Source: CAVQBL01 sp963710715 (GTDB taxonomy: Bacteria; Pseudomonadota; Gammaproteobacteria; DSM-16500). From it: a DNA stretch of 64,000 nucleotides. How positions within the stretch are numbered: the stretch's first letter is position 1; each line of letters starts with the position of its first letter. The translations under genes were made by a program, and so were the position numbers. Positions 46,074 to 55,004 of the stretch are shown piece by piece. The notes under the pieces are model-generated. The model searched no databases. It saw only the letters and a program-made list of their open reading frames with translations, and had not been told where the DNA came from. The stretch lies in contig CAVQBL010000006.1 of assembly GCA_963710715.1 (NCBI GenBank), positions 42,966-106,965 of the forward strand, given 5' to 3'.

Positions 46074-47216
46074 TTGCTGGACAAGTCATTCAACCTAGTT
46101 CTTCGAGAGCAATTAAGCCTTCTGGCAAAAATTTTCTTTGCATTAAAAAGTTGTTACCACGAATATGTTTTAAAGCATTTATCTACAAAATGCGGCGCCG
46201 AAGTGATGTCTGAACTCGAATATAACTTAGCGGAAATGCATGGTTTTCAGACTGATAGCATTATTGTCAATGGAATTGGTAGATCATCAGATTTTTTAAA
46301 AAAAGCAATTATCAAAAACTCCATCGTTATTATTGACAGCGAACAAGATTTTGAAAAAATCTTAAACCTTAGAAAAGAAATCAATAAAAAAATTAGACTT
46401 GGAATTCGATTGAAAGTGGATGTGTCCAATTTTTCATCTTCTCCATACAAATCAAAATACAATAAATTGGGCGTTTTTAAAAATAGCGAACTTTTTAAAA
46501 AATTTTTAAAGCTAGTTGAAAATGACAATGTCGATTTCACTTTAATACATTGCCACTTCACGATTAACGAATTAGATCCTTCTATTTATTTAGAAGTTTT
46601 AAAGCAAATCAAAGAATATTTATTCGATTTTAAAAATGATCATCCTCATTTAAACATTGAAATGATTAATATTGGCGGTGGATTTGAGGTCTATGATGAG
46701 AAAAATGAAAGCAAATTTAAACATTTATTTTCTTCTATTTGGCAGTTTTTTCAAGCTCATTTTGAGCAATACACGTTAGCGATTGAGCCAGGAAGATATC
46801 TCGTTAGCCATGCGGGCCTGGTCAAAACTAAAATAATCGATAAAAAGACATTTGAAAATAAAACATGGATTTATGTAGATGCAGGAGCCAATATGCTCAT
46901 TCCAAATCCGCACGCTCGATATTTACTGGCTTATCCATCAGTAAATTTACCATCAGCGGAAAAATATACCATTAGTATTGGCGATGGTATCACTAGTCCT
47001 GCTCATGTTTATGCTGATGAAGTCGAGGTAAATACCATGCCGCAAGTCGATGACACACTTATTTTTTCCAATTGCGGCGCTTATACAGATGTCTATTCCA
47101 GCTTTTGGGTGGAAAATATCTATCAACTGTTTTTCTTAAGAAAAAACGGTGAATTGATTTGCACTCGATCGAAGGAAAAAATATCCCAACTGAGAAAATT
47201 ATTTTTAGCATTATAA
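46074..47216 (+). CDS. Fold-type-III PLP-dependent decarboxylase
   Basis: About 380 residues of the diaminopimelate/ornithine decarboxylase (alanine-racemase-like barrel) family. The PLP Lys is in FFALKSCYHEYVL. IRLGIRLKVD, the loop HCHFTINE, GGGFEVYD (phosphate grip), AIEPGRYLVSHAG and DEVEVNTM follow, and SNCGAYTDVYSSFW holds the Cys-Gly-Ala of the partner active site. The frame is open upstream to 45969 without an ATG. An ATG at 45992 (MDITQNN) would join after a one-base shift near 46010, so the true N-terminus (with IPSPSLIYIEELL) may be frameshifted; TTG 46074 is otherwise the first usable start. It removes carboxyl from an amino acid, identity unknown. Confidence 0.8.
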   Translation: MLDKSFNLVLREQLSLLAKIFFALKSCYHEYVLKHLSTKCGAEVMSELEYNLAEMHGFQTDSIIVNGIGRSSDFLKKAIIKNSIVIIDSEQDFEKILNLRKEINKKIRLGIRLKVDVSNFSSSPYKSKYNKLGVFKNSELFKKFLKLVENDNVDFTLIHCHFTINELDPSIYLEVLKQIKEYLFDFKNDHPHLNIEMINIGGGFEVYDEKNESKFKHLFSSIWQFFQAHFEQYTLAIEPGRYLVSHAGLVKTKIIDKKTFENKTWIYVDAGANMLIPNPHARYLLAYPSVNLPSAEKYTISIGDGITSPAHVYADEVEVNTMPQVDDTLIFSNCGAYTDVYSSFWVENIYQLFFLRKNGELICTRSKEKISQLRKLFLAL

Positions 47217-47231
47217 CCAAGGAGTACCTCT

Positions 47232-48059
47232 ATGATAACAACGCACTTAAGAGATATTTTTGATAAGATTAGCAACATGTCATACACTGATTTTGTTGGT
47301 TTCGTCAATCAATGGAATGTTCCGCCAGGTTCTTTTTCTACGCTTTCGGAGTGGATAGCCCATTCCCACATATGTGAGACATCCAACATCTTAGAAGTGG
47401 CTTGCACAACCGGATTTTCATCACGTGAAATTGCAATTCTCACCCAGTGCCGTGCTCATGGATTTGATATTTCCAAGTCTTCTGTAGAATCCGCTATTAA
47501 AAGCAAGCATCAATTAGCATCGAATTTAAATATTTCTTACGAAGTAGCAAATGGCTATGAATATGAAACTAATGAGAATTTCACCCATATTATTGTTGGT
47601 GCAGCACTAAAATTTTTCCCTGATGCTAAAAAAATGATTGCAAAATGTAGATCCATTCTCCACAAAGGCGGTTTTATTTTAGCTTGTCCCTACTTTATTA
47701 AAAGCCCAATTCCTACCAATTTAATAAAACAATTTCAAAAAATATATGGCATTACCCCCACCACCGAATCCTATAAAGATATAATGTCTTTGTATAAAGG
47801 CTTGGAAATTATTTATGAATCCAGAAAAGATATTATCCCTGAATCAATGGATGATATGGCACATTATTGCACGAGCATTACTGATAGAGTTTGTACTGAA
47901 AATAATATCGATCAACAAAGTGTAAGAGAGCTAATCTATAATCGTATTTTTGATATTAAAAATATGGCTAATGAACTAAGACCTTATCAGGCCTATAGTG
48001 TTTTGGTTTTACGATATCGACCTTCTATTTACCCAAATAGATATATCGAACTATTTTGA
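47232..48059 (+). CDS. SAM-dependent methyltransferase
   Basis: 275 residues of class I fold. SAM motif I is ILEVACTTGFSSREIA (~54-69), the acidic loop AHGFDISKSSVESA, motif ENFTHIIVGAALKFF, and post-motif KGGFILACPYF. It has a strong AAGGAG ribosome site 15 bases after the decarboxylase gene, so it is co-transcribed. The N-terminal part (NQWNVPPGSFSTLSEWI) and late helices may shape the substrate pocket. Small-molecule methylation in the cluster is likely; the target is unknown. Confidence 0.85.
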   Translation: MITTHLRDIFDKISNMSYTDFVGFVNQWNVPPGSFSTLSEWIAHSHICETSNILEVACTTGFSSREIAILTQCRAHGFDISKSSVESAIKSKHQLASNLNISYEVANGYEYETNENFTHIIVGAALKFFPDAKKMIAKCRSILHKGGFILACPYFIKSPIPTNLIKQFQKIYGITPTTESYKDIMSLYKGLEIIYESRKDIIPESMDDMAHYCTSITDRVCTENNIDQQSVRELIYNRIFDIKNMANELRPYQAYSVLVLRYRPSIYPNRYIELF

Positions 48060-48074
48060 TCGGACGAACTAATT

Positions 48075-49311
48075 TTGGAAAATTTTATCAAAAATATTCA
48101 TGAAGAAAGCCAGTTTCTGCAAAGCACTGTGACTGGCTCACTACCAACACCAAATATTCAATGCGTGGCTGATTATAAACGATATATCTATCAGCTTAGA
48201 ATGGCATTAGTAAATAATGGTATCCGTGTTGCAAGAAAACTAAGTGAGACTTCTTCTGGAAATCATCACGAATATGATTTATTTAAGCAAAAAATAAAAT
48301 TCGGTTATCAACGATATGACCTAGAGTTGAAAGAAAATGACTGGTTAAATTATTTATACAATTATAAATGCAATCAACCTTCGTTTGGATTTTTTACAAG
48401 TTCAGGTATGGGCTCAATTTGTTCGGTATTATTTGCTTTGCAAAATATCGCACCTCATATCAAGCAATTCAAGTTTACTTCTTTACCTTATTTTGAGACT
48501 TATTTCTTTATACGAGATTTTTTTAAAAATATTTTATTTTCATATTTGCACGATAATCAAATAAATGAAAAATACGTTGTTTGGATTGACACTTCCTCAC
48601 CTTTTTACCATTACGATTTTCCTGGGCAAAACCATCCAGAATTAATTGTTATTGATACATCTTGCTTATCTTCTAATGATTCAAGTTTAAGTAAGATAAT
48701 TGATAACTCAATTAAACGTCATATCCCATTGATTCTCGTTAAGAGTCACATCAAACTAGATAACTTCAGCACGGAGTATGCGCGTCTGGGCTCTATCGTA
48801 ATTGTTCCCAATCACTCAGACTTGGTTAGTGAAAAATTGTTTTCTTGTCTTAAACATGCGATTGGATTTAGTGGCACTAATTTTTTTATACAAAATGTCT
48901 ATCCTTGGTTTGGAATGCCTTTGTTTTTTAATTTGAATCAAAAGAAGCAACAGCGAGTGATGTTTTTTTGCCAAACTATGCTACAAGAGATAAAACCTTA
49001 TTTTAACAAGTTAAATGCCGTTTTGCCTCTATGCTAATCATCAATATTTTACAGTAAGACTACCTTCTCATCTCAAGGATCCCAAATCATTAGCTAAAAA
49101 AATTGCGTGTGAGGCGGTTCAACAACATTTGCCGCTCAGAACATCAGCGAGCTTTGGCCTTAATGAAGTGACTATTGATGGTTTTCTTTGGCACTTAGAT
49201 AACGATACACCACATCTTCGCATTGGTGCATCAGATTTACCTCTAAATTACGCCAAAGAAATTGGATTATTCCTGACACATAAAATCATGAAGTATGCTT
49301 ATGTCATCTAA
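48075..49311 (+). pseudogene. Fold-type-I PLP enzyme-like gene with late frameshift
   Basis: The first 320 codons (TTG start at 48075) include FGFFTSSGMGSICSVLFALQ, like the SSGMAAI motif of Cys/Met-metabolism PLP enzymes, a DTSSPFYHYDF segment, and LVKSHIKLDNF with the probable PLP Lys. The frame stops at 49037 (NAVLPLC). One base over, the C-terminal domain continues CLYANHQYFTVRLPSHLKD...TSASFGLNEVTIDGF to 49311. Dropping one T from the TTTT at about 49020-49023 joins them. It may be two coupled frames, a decayed gene or a sequence error. The catalytic residues are not certain. Confidence 0.65.
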
Positions 49312-50397
49312 ACTTAAACCTTATTTCGAAAATTACTGTCAACCTAAAATCATCTATGACTTAGACGCACTTGATCGTAGATCTCGCGTTTTTTAAAGAA
49401 AATGGCCTCTGAAAATAACATTAAACTGCTTTTTTCTGTTAAATCATTTCCTGAAAAAAATATTCTGAGCCGCATCAAAAACTTCGTGGATGGTTTTGAA
49501 GTTTCAAATAGTGCCGAATACCAATTATTACCTGATTTATCGCATGAGACTTTGATATCAGTTAACGATCCTACTTTGGATCTGACTCAGTTAGAAAATT
49601 ATCATACCCATGGCAATGCAACGGTGTTCTATAATATCGACACTGTTGATGCTGTCAATAAAATTCCCAAGATTTCCCACCGTATTCACTTTGGCTTTAG
49701 AGTGAGCCATACTCAGCTTGGGATTGATTATCCGCATCATAGTAAGCGTATAATTGAAAGTCGTTTTGGAGAAAAGCTAGAAAAAATTTTGCTATATTCA
49801 CAGGCAACAGAGAAACCTATTGGCATCCACATTCATAATGGATCAGAAGCCAACACTAAATATAGTTATAATTTAATGGCTGAAAGTATTTTGCAAAGAT
49901 TGAAGAAAAATACTGCCAAAATTAATTACATTAATTTTGGTGGCGGTATGCATACTCTATCTAATGAGGACATTTCCTCAGCATTTAAAACCGTAAGAGA
50001 AATTATCCCATCCCACATTTCCATTATTTTTGAACCGGGACACGCTTTTTGTCGTGATGTTGGCTTCGCTATTGCCAAAATTATGTCTATTAAAGAGCGC
50101 GAAAGTGGAGAATACATTGTTACCACAGATATTTCTTATGAATGCAATCTCAAATGGTCAATCCCAAAATATTATTCCTCTGATTTAGGTAAAAATAAAC
50201 AATATGTTAATGTGATCTTTTACGGATCAAGTTGCTATGAAAACGACTTTATTCGAGATTGTAAAATTGAGATTAATGAATTTAAAAATAATATTCAAAA
50301 AAATAAGTTAATCGTTTTCCATAATATTAATGGTTACGCGTATGCTTGGAACCATGGTTTCAATGGTATTCCAAAAGCCGAAATATATTTTATATGA
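49301..50397 (+). pseudogene. Second fold-type-III PLP decarboxylase, N-terminal frameshift
   Basis: ATG 49301 gives MSSKLKPYFENYCQPKIIYD LDALDRRSRVF and then stops at a T6 run (49389-49394). One more T would continue LKKMASENNIKLLFSVKSF with the PLP Lys in FSVKS. The long frame (open from 49402 to 50397) shows RIHFGFRVS, IGIHIHNGSEANTKYS, INFGGGMHT, IIFEPGHAFCRDVG and IFYGSSCYENDF, the full ODC-like order. It overlaps the previous gene by 11 bases. It is paralogous to the decarboxylase at 46 kb, so two related decarboxylases may act in sequence or as a heterodimer. Confidence 0.75.
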
Positions 50398-50404
50398 GAC
50401 AACA

Positions 50405-51607
50405 GTGAACCCTAATTTAGAATTGATAATGAATTTCAAGAAAATTTGTGGCGAGTTTTTCTCAAAAAATGGCTACATTCATCGCTCGCCTGAATCGATA
50501 GTTCCAGCAGCCGATAGAAGTGTCTTGTATACCAACTCTGCTATTATTCCATTTAAACGAATGATTTTTGAAAATAAAATCCCTTATGAGTCACAATATT
50601 TACTTCAAGAATGCATTCGGCTTCATGAAACAAAATTGACGCCTAATGAACAATATTTTCTACAAAGAATGAGTTGTTTTAGCATGTTTGGAGTCTTTGG
50701 GCCTATCCATTTATTGGAAAAATCTTGCCAAGATATCGTAACACTTTTACTAGATATATTACAGGTTGATAAAGACAGACTAGTTTTTCATGCTGCTTCA
50801 GAGGATGAATTATTTTGGCGCTCCTTAAAAAAGAATGGAATACATATCTTGTGGGATAAAACTCCTGCAGATGATTACCTATGGCATTATGGCATGCCCG
50901 ATATAACTGGAAGAGGTTTGAATATAGGTATACTACCTAAAGATGCGTCTACTAAAACAATAACTCAAGTTGACGAAGTGGATGTAGGACAAATTATTGT
51001 TATTAAAAATAAAGGGCAGCCCACCTGCTTCGAAGTTGCCTTAGGAGTCGAAGCTTTTTTATGGCGCAATACAGGTAAAGAAAGTCCTTTTGCAGTTTCA
51101 GAAATCGCTGCCTTTATGCCTTTTAAATTTGAACCATTACATATGCAATTGATGGATGCCCTTGTACTATGTGTCGCTTTTTATGGTAATAATGTTGATT
51201 TGTTTGCTGGAAATAGCTTGAAAACAGCTAAAGGGAAAAATCGATTATCTACTCTTAAAAAAGCAGTAAAAAATGTTGCTGAAATTGAGGCCTTAATCTG
51301 CCCTAATTTTGATGTCACCACAGCCATTCTTGACTATGCAAATTACCGTGCTTATCGTCCAGAAAGAATGGCCAGACTACTGGAAACAATTGCGCTAGAG
51401 CGCTCGAATTTTAACCAGAGAAAACAGAAATTATTTGAATATAGCTCAACTTGTGCTCGATCTGTAAAGAAAAAAAGTCTGACTTTTGCGGAAGCTTGTC
51501 GTAAACTACATGATAAAGCGCAAAAAAAATATACTCTTTATCCTAGCACTATCGAGCTTGCCTTAAATATCATGAAAAATCTAATAGGTGAAGAAGTAGA
51601 GTGCTGA
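50405..51607 (+). CDS. Stand-alone alanyl-tRNA-synthetase-like enzyme
   Basis: About 400 residues resembling only the catalytic half of AlaRS (normal AlaRS is ~870). FFSKNGYIHRSPESIVPAAD, RSVLYTNSAIIPFK matches AlaRS FxxKGHxxxxSssLVPxxDPTLLFTNAGMxxFK. MSCFSMFGVFGPIHL replaces EMLGNFSFGDYF, and ALGVEAFLWRNTGK the motif-3 region. LLDILQVDKDRLVFHAASED matches the following segment. Several ATP-site residues differ, so the reaction may have changed. There is no editing or oligomerisation domain. I start at GTG 50405, just after the previous stop; ATG 50429 is also possible. Such truncated synthetases can supply aminoacyl-adenylate or aminoacyl-tRNA to biosynthesis. Confidence 0.75.
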   Translation: MNPNLELIMNFKKICGEFFSKNGYIHRSPESIVPAADRSVLYTNSAIIPFKRMIFENKIPYESQYLLQECIRLHETKLTPNEQYFLQRMSCFSMFGVFGPIHLLEKSCQDIVTLLLDILQVDKDRLVFHAASEDELFWRSLKKNGIHILWDKTPADDYLWHYGMPDITGRGLNIGILPKDASTKTITQVDEVDVGQIIVIKNKGQPTCFEVALGVEAFLWRNTGKESPFAVSEIAAFMPFKFEPLHMQLMDALVLCVAFYGNNVDLFAGNSLKTAKGKNRLSTLKKAVKNVAEIEALICPNFDVTTAILDYANYRAYRPERMARLLETIALERSNFNQRKQKLFEYSSTCARSVKKKSLTFAEACRKLHDKAQKKYTLYPSTIELALNIMKNLIGEEVEC

Positions 51608-51659
51608 ATGAAGGTATAATAAATTAACAACTCATTTGAACTAATAAAGGTTTGAAAAA

Positions 51660-52934
51660 ATGCTAGATATTCGACAGATTATTGAAAATACAGAGCTGGT
51701 GAGGAATAGTATTAAAAGAAGGGGTGTAAATGCTAATCTTGATGCTGTTTTGGACCTCTATGCAAAGCAAAAAACATTAAAGATAGCACTGGATAATAAG
51801 CGCTTTGAGTCAAATATTATTGCTAAGAAAATCCCAACTCTCAAAGATAAAGAGAAGCAAGATTATATCAAAAATGGCCGAAGTTTAAATCAAGAAATTA
51901 CTTTACTTGAAGAAGAAATGAGAATTCTCGATAATGATTTTTTTGAGGCCATGTTAGAAATACCAAACATATTAGCTGAAGACACACCACAAGGTGCAAG
52001 CGATGCTGACAATGTTATTATAAAAAATCATTTAACACCACGAGAATTTGATTTTGTCCCTAAAGACCACGTCGAACTCGGAAAATCTCTTGATCTTATT
52101 GATTTTGATGCGGGCGCCAAAGTAACTGGCTCCAAGTTTTATTTTCTAAAAAATGAAGCTGTTTTTCTTGAACTTGCCCTAAAATTATTTGCGATACAGA
52201 TCGCTTCGCAACATGGCTATACCGCTTTAATCACTCCTGATTTAGCTAAAAAATCTATTATGAAGGGCACTGGATTTTCACCGCGCGGCGAAGAATCTAA
52301 TATTTATAATTTAGAAGATTTAGATTTAAGTCTTATTGCCACAGCAGAAATTCCGGTTGGTGGTCTTCATTCTGAAGAAATTCTCGAAGAAGATAAATTG
52401 CCATTGAAATATGTTGCTGAAAGCCATTGTTTTCGGCGAGAAGCAGGCTCAGCTGGGAAAGAGAGTAAAGGCTTATATCGCGTCCACCAATTTTCAAAAA
52501 TCGAACTTTTTCAAATTACTAAGCCAGAAGATGCAGAAACTGCCTTAAAGGAAATATTGACTCTGGAAGAAAAAATTTATTGCTTACTTGAGTTGCCTTA
52601 CCGTGTTGTTCGAATTTGCGATGGTGATTTAGGTGCTGCAGCACATAAAAAATATGACATTGAAGTATGGATGCCTGGTAGGAATTCGGATGAAAAATAT
52701 GGTGAAGTGACCTCCGCATCCAATTGTACTGATTTTCAATCCCGTCGATTGAATATCAAATACCGCACCAAAGAAAACAAAAAAATATATCCATATACTT
52801 TAAATGGCACTGCAATTGCATTAAGCAGGACGATGATGGCTATTTTGGAAAATTATCAACAAAAAGATGGTAGTGTCATTATTCCTAATGTATTAAGACC
52901 CTATACCGGATTTGATGTCATCAAGCAAAAATGA
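51660..52934 (+). CDS. serS: Seryl-tRNA synthetase (probable extra copy)
   Basis: 424 residues, full SerRS length. N-terminal antiparallel coiled coil (~25-100), then GTGFSPRGEESNIYNLEDLD, LIATAEIPVGGLHSEEIL (TAEIP substrate loop), motif 2 CFRREAGSAGKESKGLYRVH QF, DGDLGAAAHKKYDIEVWMPG and motif 3 NGTAIALSRTMMAILENYQ. Key residues match working SerRS. Its place at the end of a biosynthetic cluster, after an AlaRS-like gene, suggests a cluster-specific copy: either a supplier of seryl-tRNA/seryl-adenylate or a resistant enzyme against the product, as known for albomycin-type loci. A housekeeping copy presumably exists elsewhere; I cannot see it. Confidence 0.93.
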   Translation: MLDIRQIIENTELVRNSIKRRGVNANLDAVLDLYAKQKTLKIALDNKRFESNIIAKKIPTLKDKEKQDYIKNGRSLNQEITLLEEEMRILDNDFFEAMLEIPNILAEDTPQGASDADNVIIKNHLTPREFDFVPKDHVELGKSLDLIDFDAGAKVTGSKFYFLKNEAVFLELALKLFAIQIASQHGYTALITPDLAKKSIMKGTGFSPRGEESNIYNLEDLDLSLIATAEIPVGGLHSEEILEEDKLPLKYVAESHCFRREAGSAGKESKGLYRVHQFSKIELFQITKPEDAETALKEILTLEEKIYCLLELPYRVVRICDGDLGAAAHKKYDIEVWMPGRNSDEKYGEVTSASNCTDFQSRRLNIKYRTKENKKIYPYTLNGTAIALSRTMMAILENYQQKDGSVIIPNVLRPYTGFDVIKQK

Positions 52935-54305
52935 GCTCCACTTTTTTCTTTGATATCTATAAAAGAAGCATACTAAATTGGCCAGAACATACAATTGAAC
53001 TAATTGCCAATTTAAAATGGGTGAGCCATGCATTTTAACAACGAAAAAATAAATCGGAATGATAGCAAATACCCAAATATTAAGTGCATTGAGGATCATA
53101 GTAAACCTAGTGTCACCTGCGGCTGTTAGAATAGCAGCAAGAACCCAAACGATGATATCAAAAATAAAATAAATCCATATCCAAAACAGAACTGCTTTTG
53201 CTAGTTCTCGAATCTCGCTCAGTTCCGCGTCAGGTATGTTCGTGGGTGTAAATAAGTTGATGATCCAATTAGGAGTTAACAAAAGAGGTACAGCAAGAAA
53301 TAAAATAATATAAAAAATAAATTGTAAGGAGGCACTAAAAAGCTTTTTAATCATCCATGGTTGGTTTGCGCCAATGAAATTGGAGGCAATAGCAATTACA
53401 CCTTTTTGTAATCCCTCAGATGCGAATGCAAATAATAATAAAATGCTTTGTCCAATGGATAAAAGTGTGACATGTTTTTCGCTAACGAGTGAAAGCATAT
53501 AAATAATAGAAGCCCACGCTGTTATTTCTATCATATGACTGATGGAATTAGGTAAACCAATCCGGATACATTTCATGAAAGTATCTAATTTCAAATTGCA
53601 ATGGGTCGTTCCATGTTGGGTTCTGTGACGGGGAGCAAAGAATACAAAAAATAAGATAACCAATTGTACAGTTTGGGCAATGATTGTGGCAGTTGCTGCA
53701 CCGATTGTTCCTCGGGATGAGATGCCTAGCTGAGGGATACCAAATACTAAAACAACTCCCATAAGCAAGTTTAATAGATTAGCAAAGATTGCAGTAAAGG
53801 TGACTAATTTTACTTTCCCTTGACCTATAAAAAAAGCAGATAACGCTGAAATCATAGGTAAGATTGGGCCAAATATCATTATCAGTTGAAAATAAGGAGT
53901 ACCTAGAACGTGATATTTCTGCGGCAAAAATAAATAACCCCCAAAAAGTCCTAAAGGTAGAAAAAGCAGGAAAGTCATTACACAAAACCAAATCATCTGC
54001 CAAACCGGTTCTCCCAATAATTTGAAATTCTTGGCTCCATTGTATTGACCCACGAATACTTCTGCTATGGAGGCAATAGCAAGCACACCAAACTGAAATA
54101 TCGCACATACAGAACCTGCTAATGTGGCTGCATTCATGGCATCAATTGAATAGCGCGCTAAAATGAGTCGATCACAAAATAGCATTACACTCCCAGATAA
54201 AGCGGTAAGCATCAGTGGAATTGAAATATGGAATAACTCTCTGATACCTCCAGCTGGGTAAGATGATATTTGAGAAAGTGTAAAATTGTCTTTATTTAGA
54301 TGCAT
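52893..54305 (-). CDS. MATE-family multidrug/metabolite exporter
   Basis: 470 residues with about 12 hydrophobic segments in two six-helix bundles, typical of MATE (NorM/DinF-like) cation-coupled exporters. Recognisable parts are LFHISIPLMLTALSGSVMLF CDRLILARYS at the start, AIASIAEVFVGQYNGAKNF (the VGQ-NGA family loop) and IASNFIGANQP in the second half. Its 3' end overlaps the serS 3' end by about 40 bases in convergent orientation. It is a good candidate to export the product of the plus-strand cluster. Confidence 0.9.
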   Translation of the reverse strand: MHLNKDNFTLSQISSYPAGGIRELFHISIPLMLTALSGSVMLFCDRLILARYSIDAMNAATLAGSVCAIFQFGVLAIASIAEVFVGQYNGAKNFKLLGEPVWQMIWFCVMTFLLFLPLGLFGGYLFLPQKYHVLGTPYFQLIMIFGPILPMISALSAFFIGQGKVKLVTFTAIFANLLNLLMGVVLVFGIPQLGISSRGTIGAATATIIAQTVQLVILFFVFFAPRHRTQHGTTHCNLKLDTFMKCIRIGLPNSISHMIEITAWASIIYMLSLVSEKHVTLLSIGQSILLLFAFASEGLQKGVIAIASNFIGANQPWMIKKLFSASLQFIFYIILFLAVPLLLTPNWIINLFTPTNIPDAELSEIRELAKAVLFWIWIYFIFDIIVWVLAAILTAAGDTRFTMILNALNIWVFAIIPIYFFVVKMHGSPILNWQLVQLYVLANLVCFFYRYQRKKWSSFLLDDIKSGIGS

Positions 54306-54519
54306 AGTATATTTAGGAATTAGTTGATTCTAAGTGCAAACAGTCGTATGTATTTTCAGATTAAGATTAAGAGCATCATAAATAGATGAGGGATGGATAG
54401 CAATAGAATAACGTCATCACACACAGCGCCTAATTGGTGGCAACAAATTGCAGCATTCTGAAATTAGCTAATTTTATTGTAATACTAATCTATCTACTTG
54501 CCGAAGCCTTAAAGATCTT

Positions 54520-54810
54520 GTGGAAATGGAAGAATTAGTTAAAATCGGCTACGGCATCTATACCAAATCTTATATATCAGAAAACCTCAACAAACCTGTC
54601 ATCCAAGGTGGGTTTGATCAAGCCTGCAAAGAAGCGCTCACCAAATTAGGCGTTAAGTGGGAACCAGGAAACGCTGAAAAAGCATACAATACTGGCCTAT
54701 CCACACAAGTCCCCGTTCGTGTAATTGTTTGCTTAAAAAGCCGGTTTAGAGGCCACCTGACTTATGGAAACAGAAAGCTTATCGTGGAGAAAGGAATTAA
54801 TGCTCGATAA
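54520..54810 (+). pseudogene. AbiEi-type antitoxin, 5'-truncated
   Basis: The frame reads ELVKIGYGIYTKSYISENL ... GNAEKAYNTGLSTQVPVRVIV CLKSRFRGHLTYGNRKLIV. GLSTQVPVR matches FGLSTQVPAQ in the intact AbiEi at 36.6 kb, and VKIGYGIY matches VRLTRGVY. The winged-helix start is missing: upstream codons (RSLKDLVEMEEL) remain open but lead to no good start. It overlaps the abiEii start by 11 bases, as in working pairs. Probably not functional as it stands. Confidence 0.65.
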
Positions 54811-55004
54811 TAAATCATTACGATTAATTGATGACACTGGCATAGCTTTAGAGCTTGCCAGTACAGTTGTAGAAAAAGACTATTATATCACTCAGGTAAT
54901 TCATGCCCTATCAGGCACTGAAAATGATTTTTTTCGATTAATATTTGCTGGCGGAACATGTTTAGCAAAAGCGCATAAAATTGTAAAGCGTATGTCGGAA
55001 GATA

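Noticed and set aside
50330..50404. Earlier start for the AlaRS-like gene
   Set aside because: It lies within the preceding decarboxylase coding sequence, and AlaRS similarity begins well after 50429.
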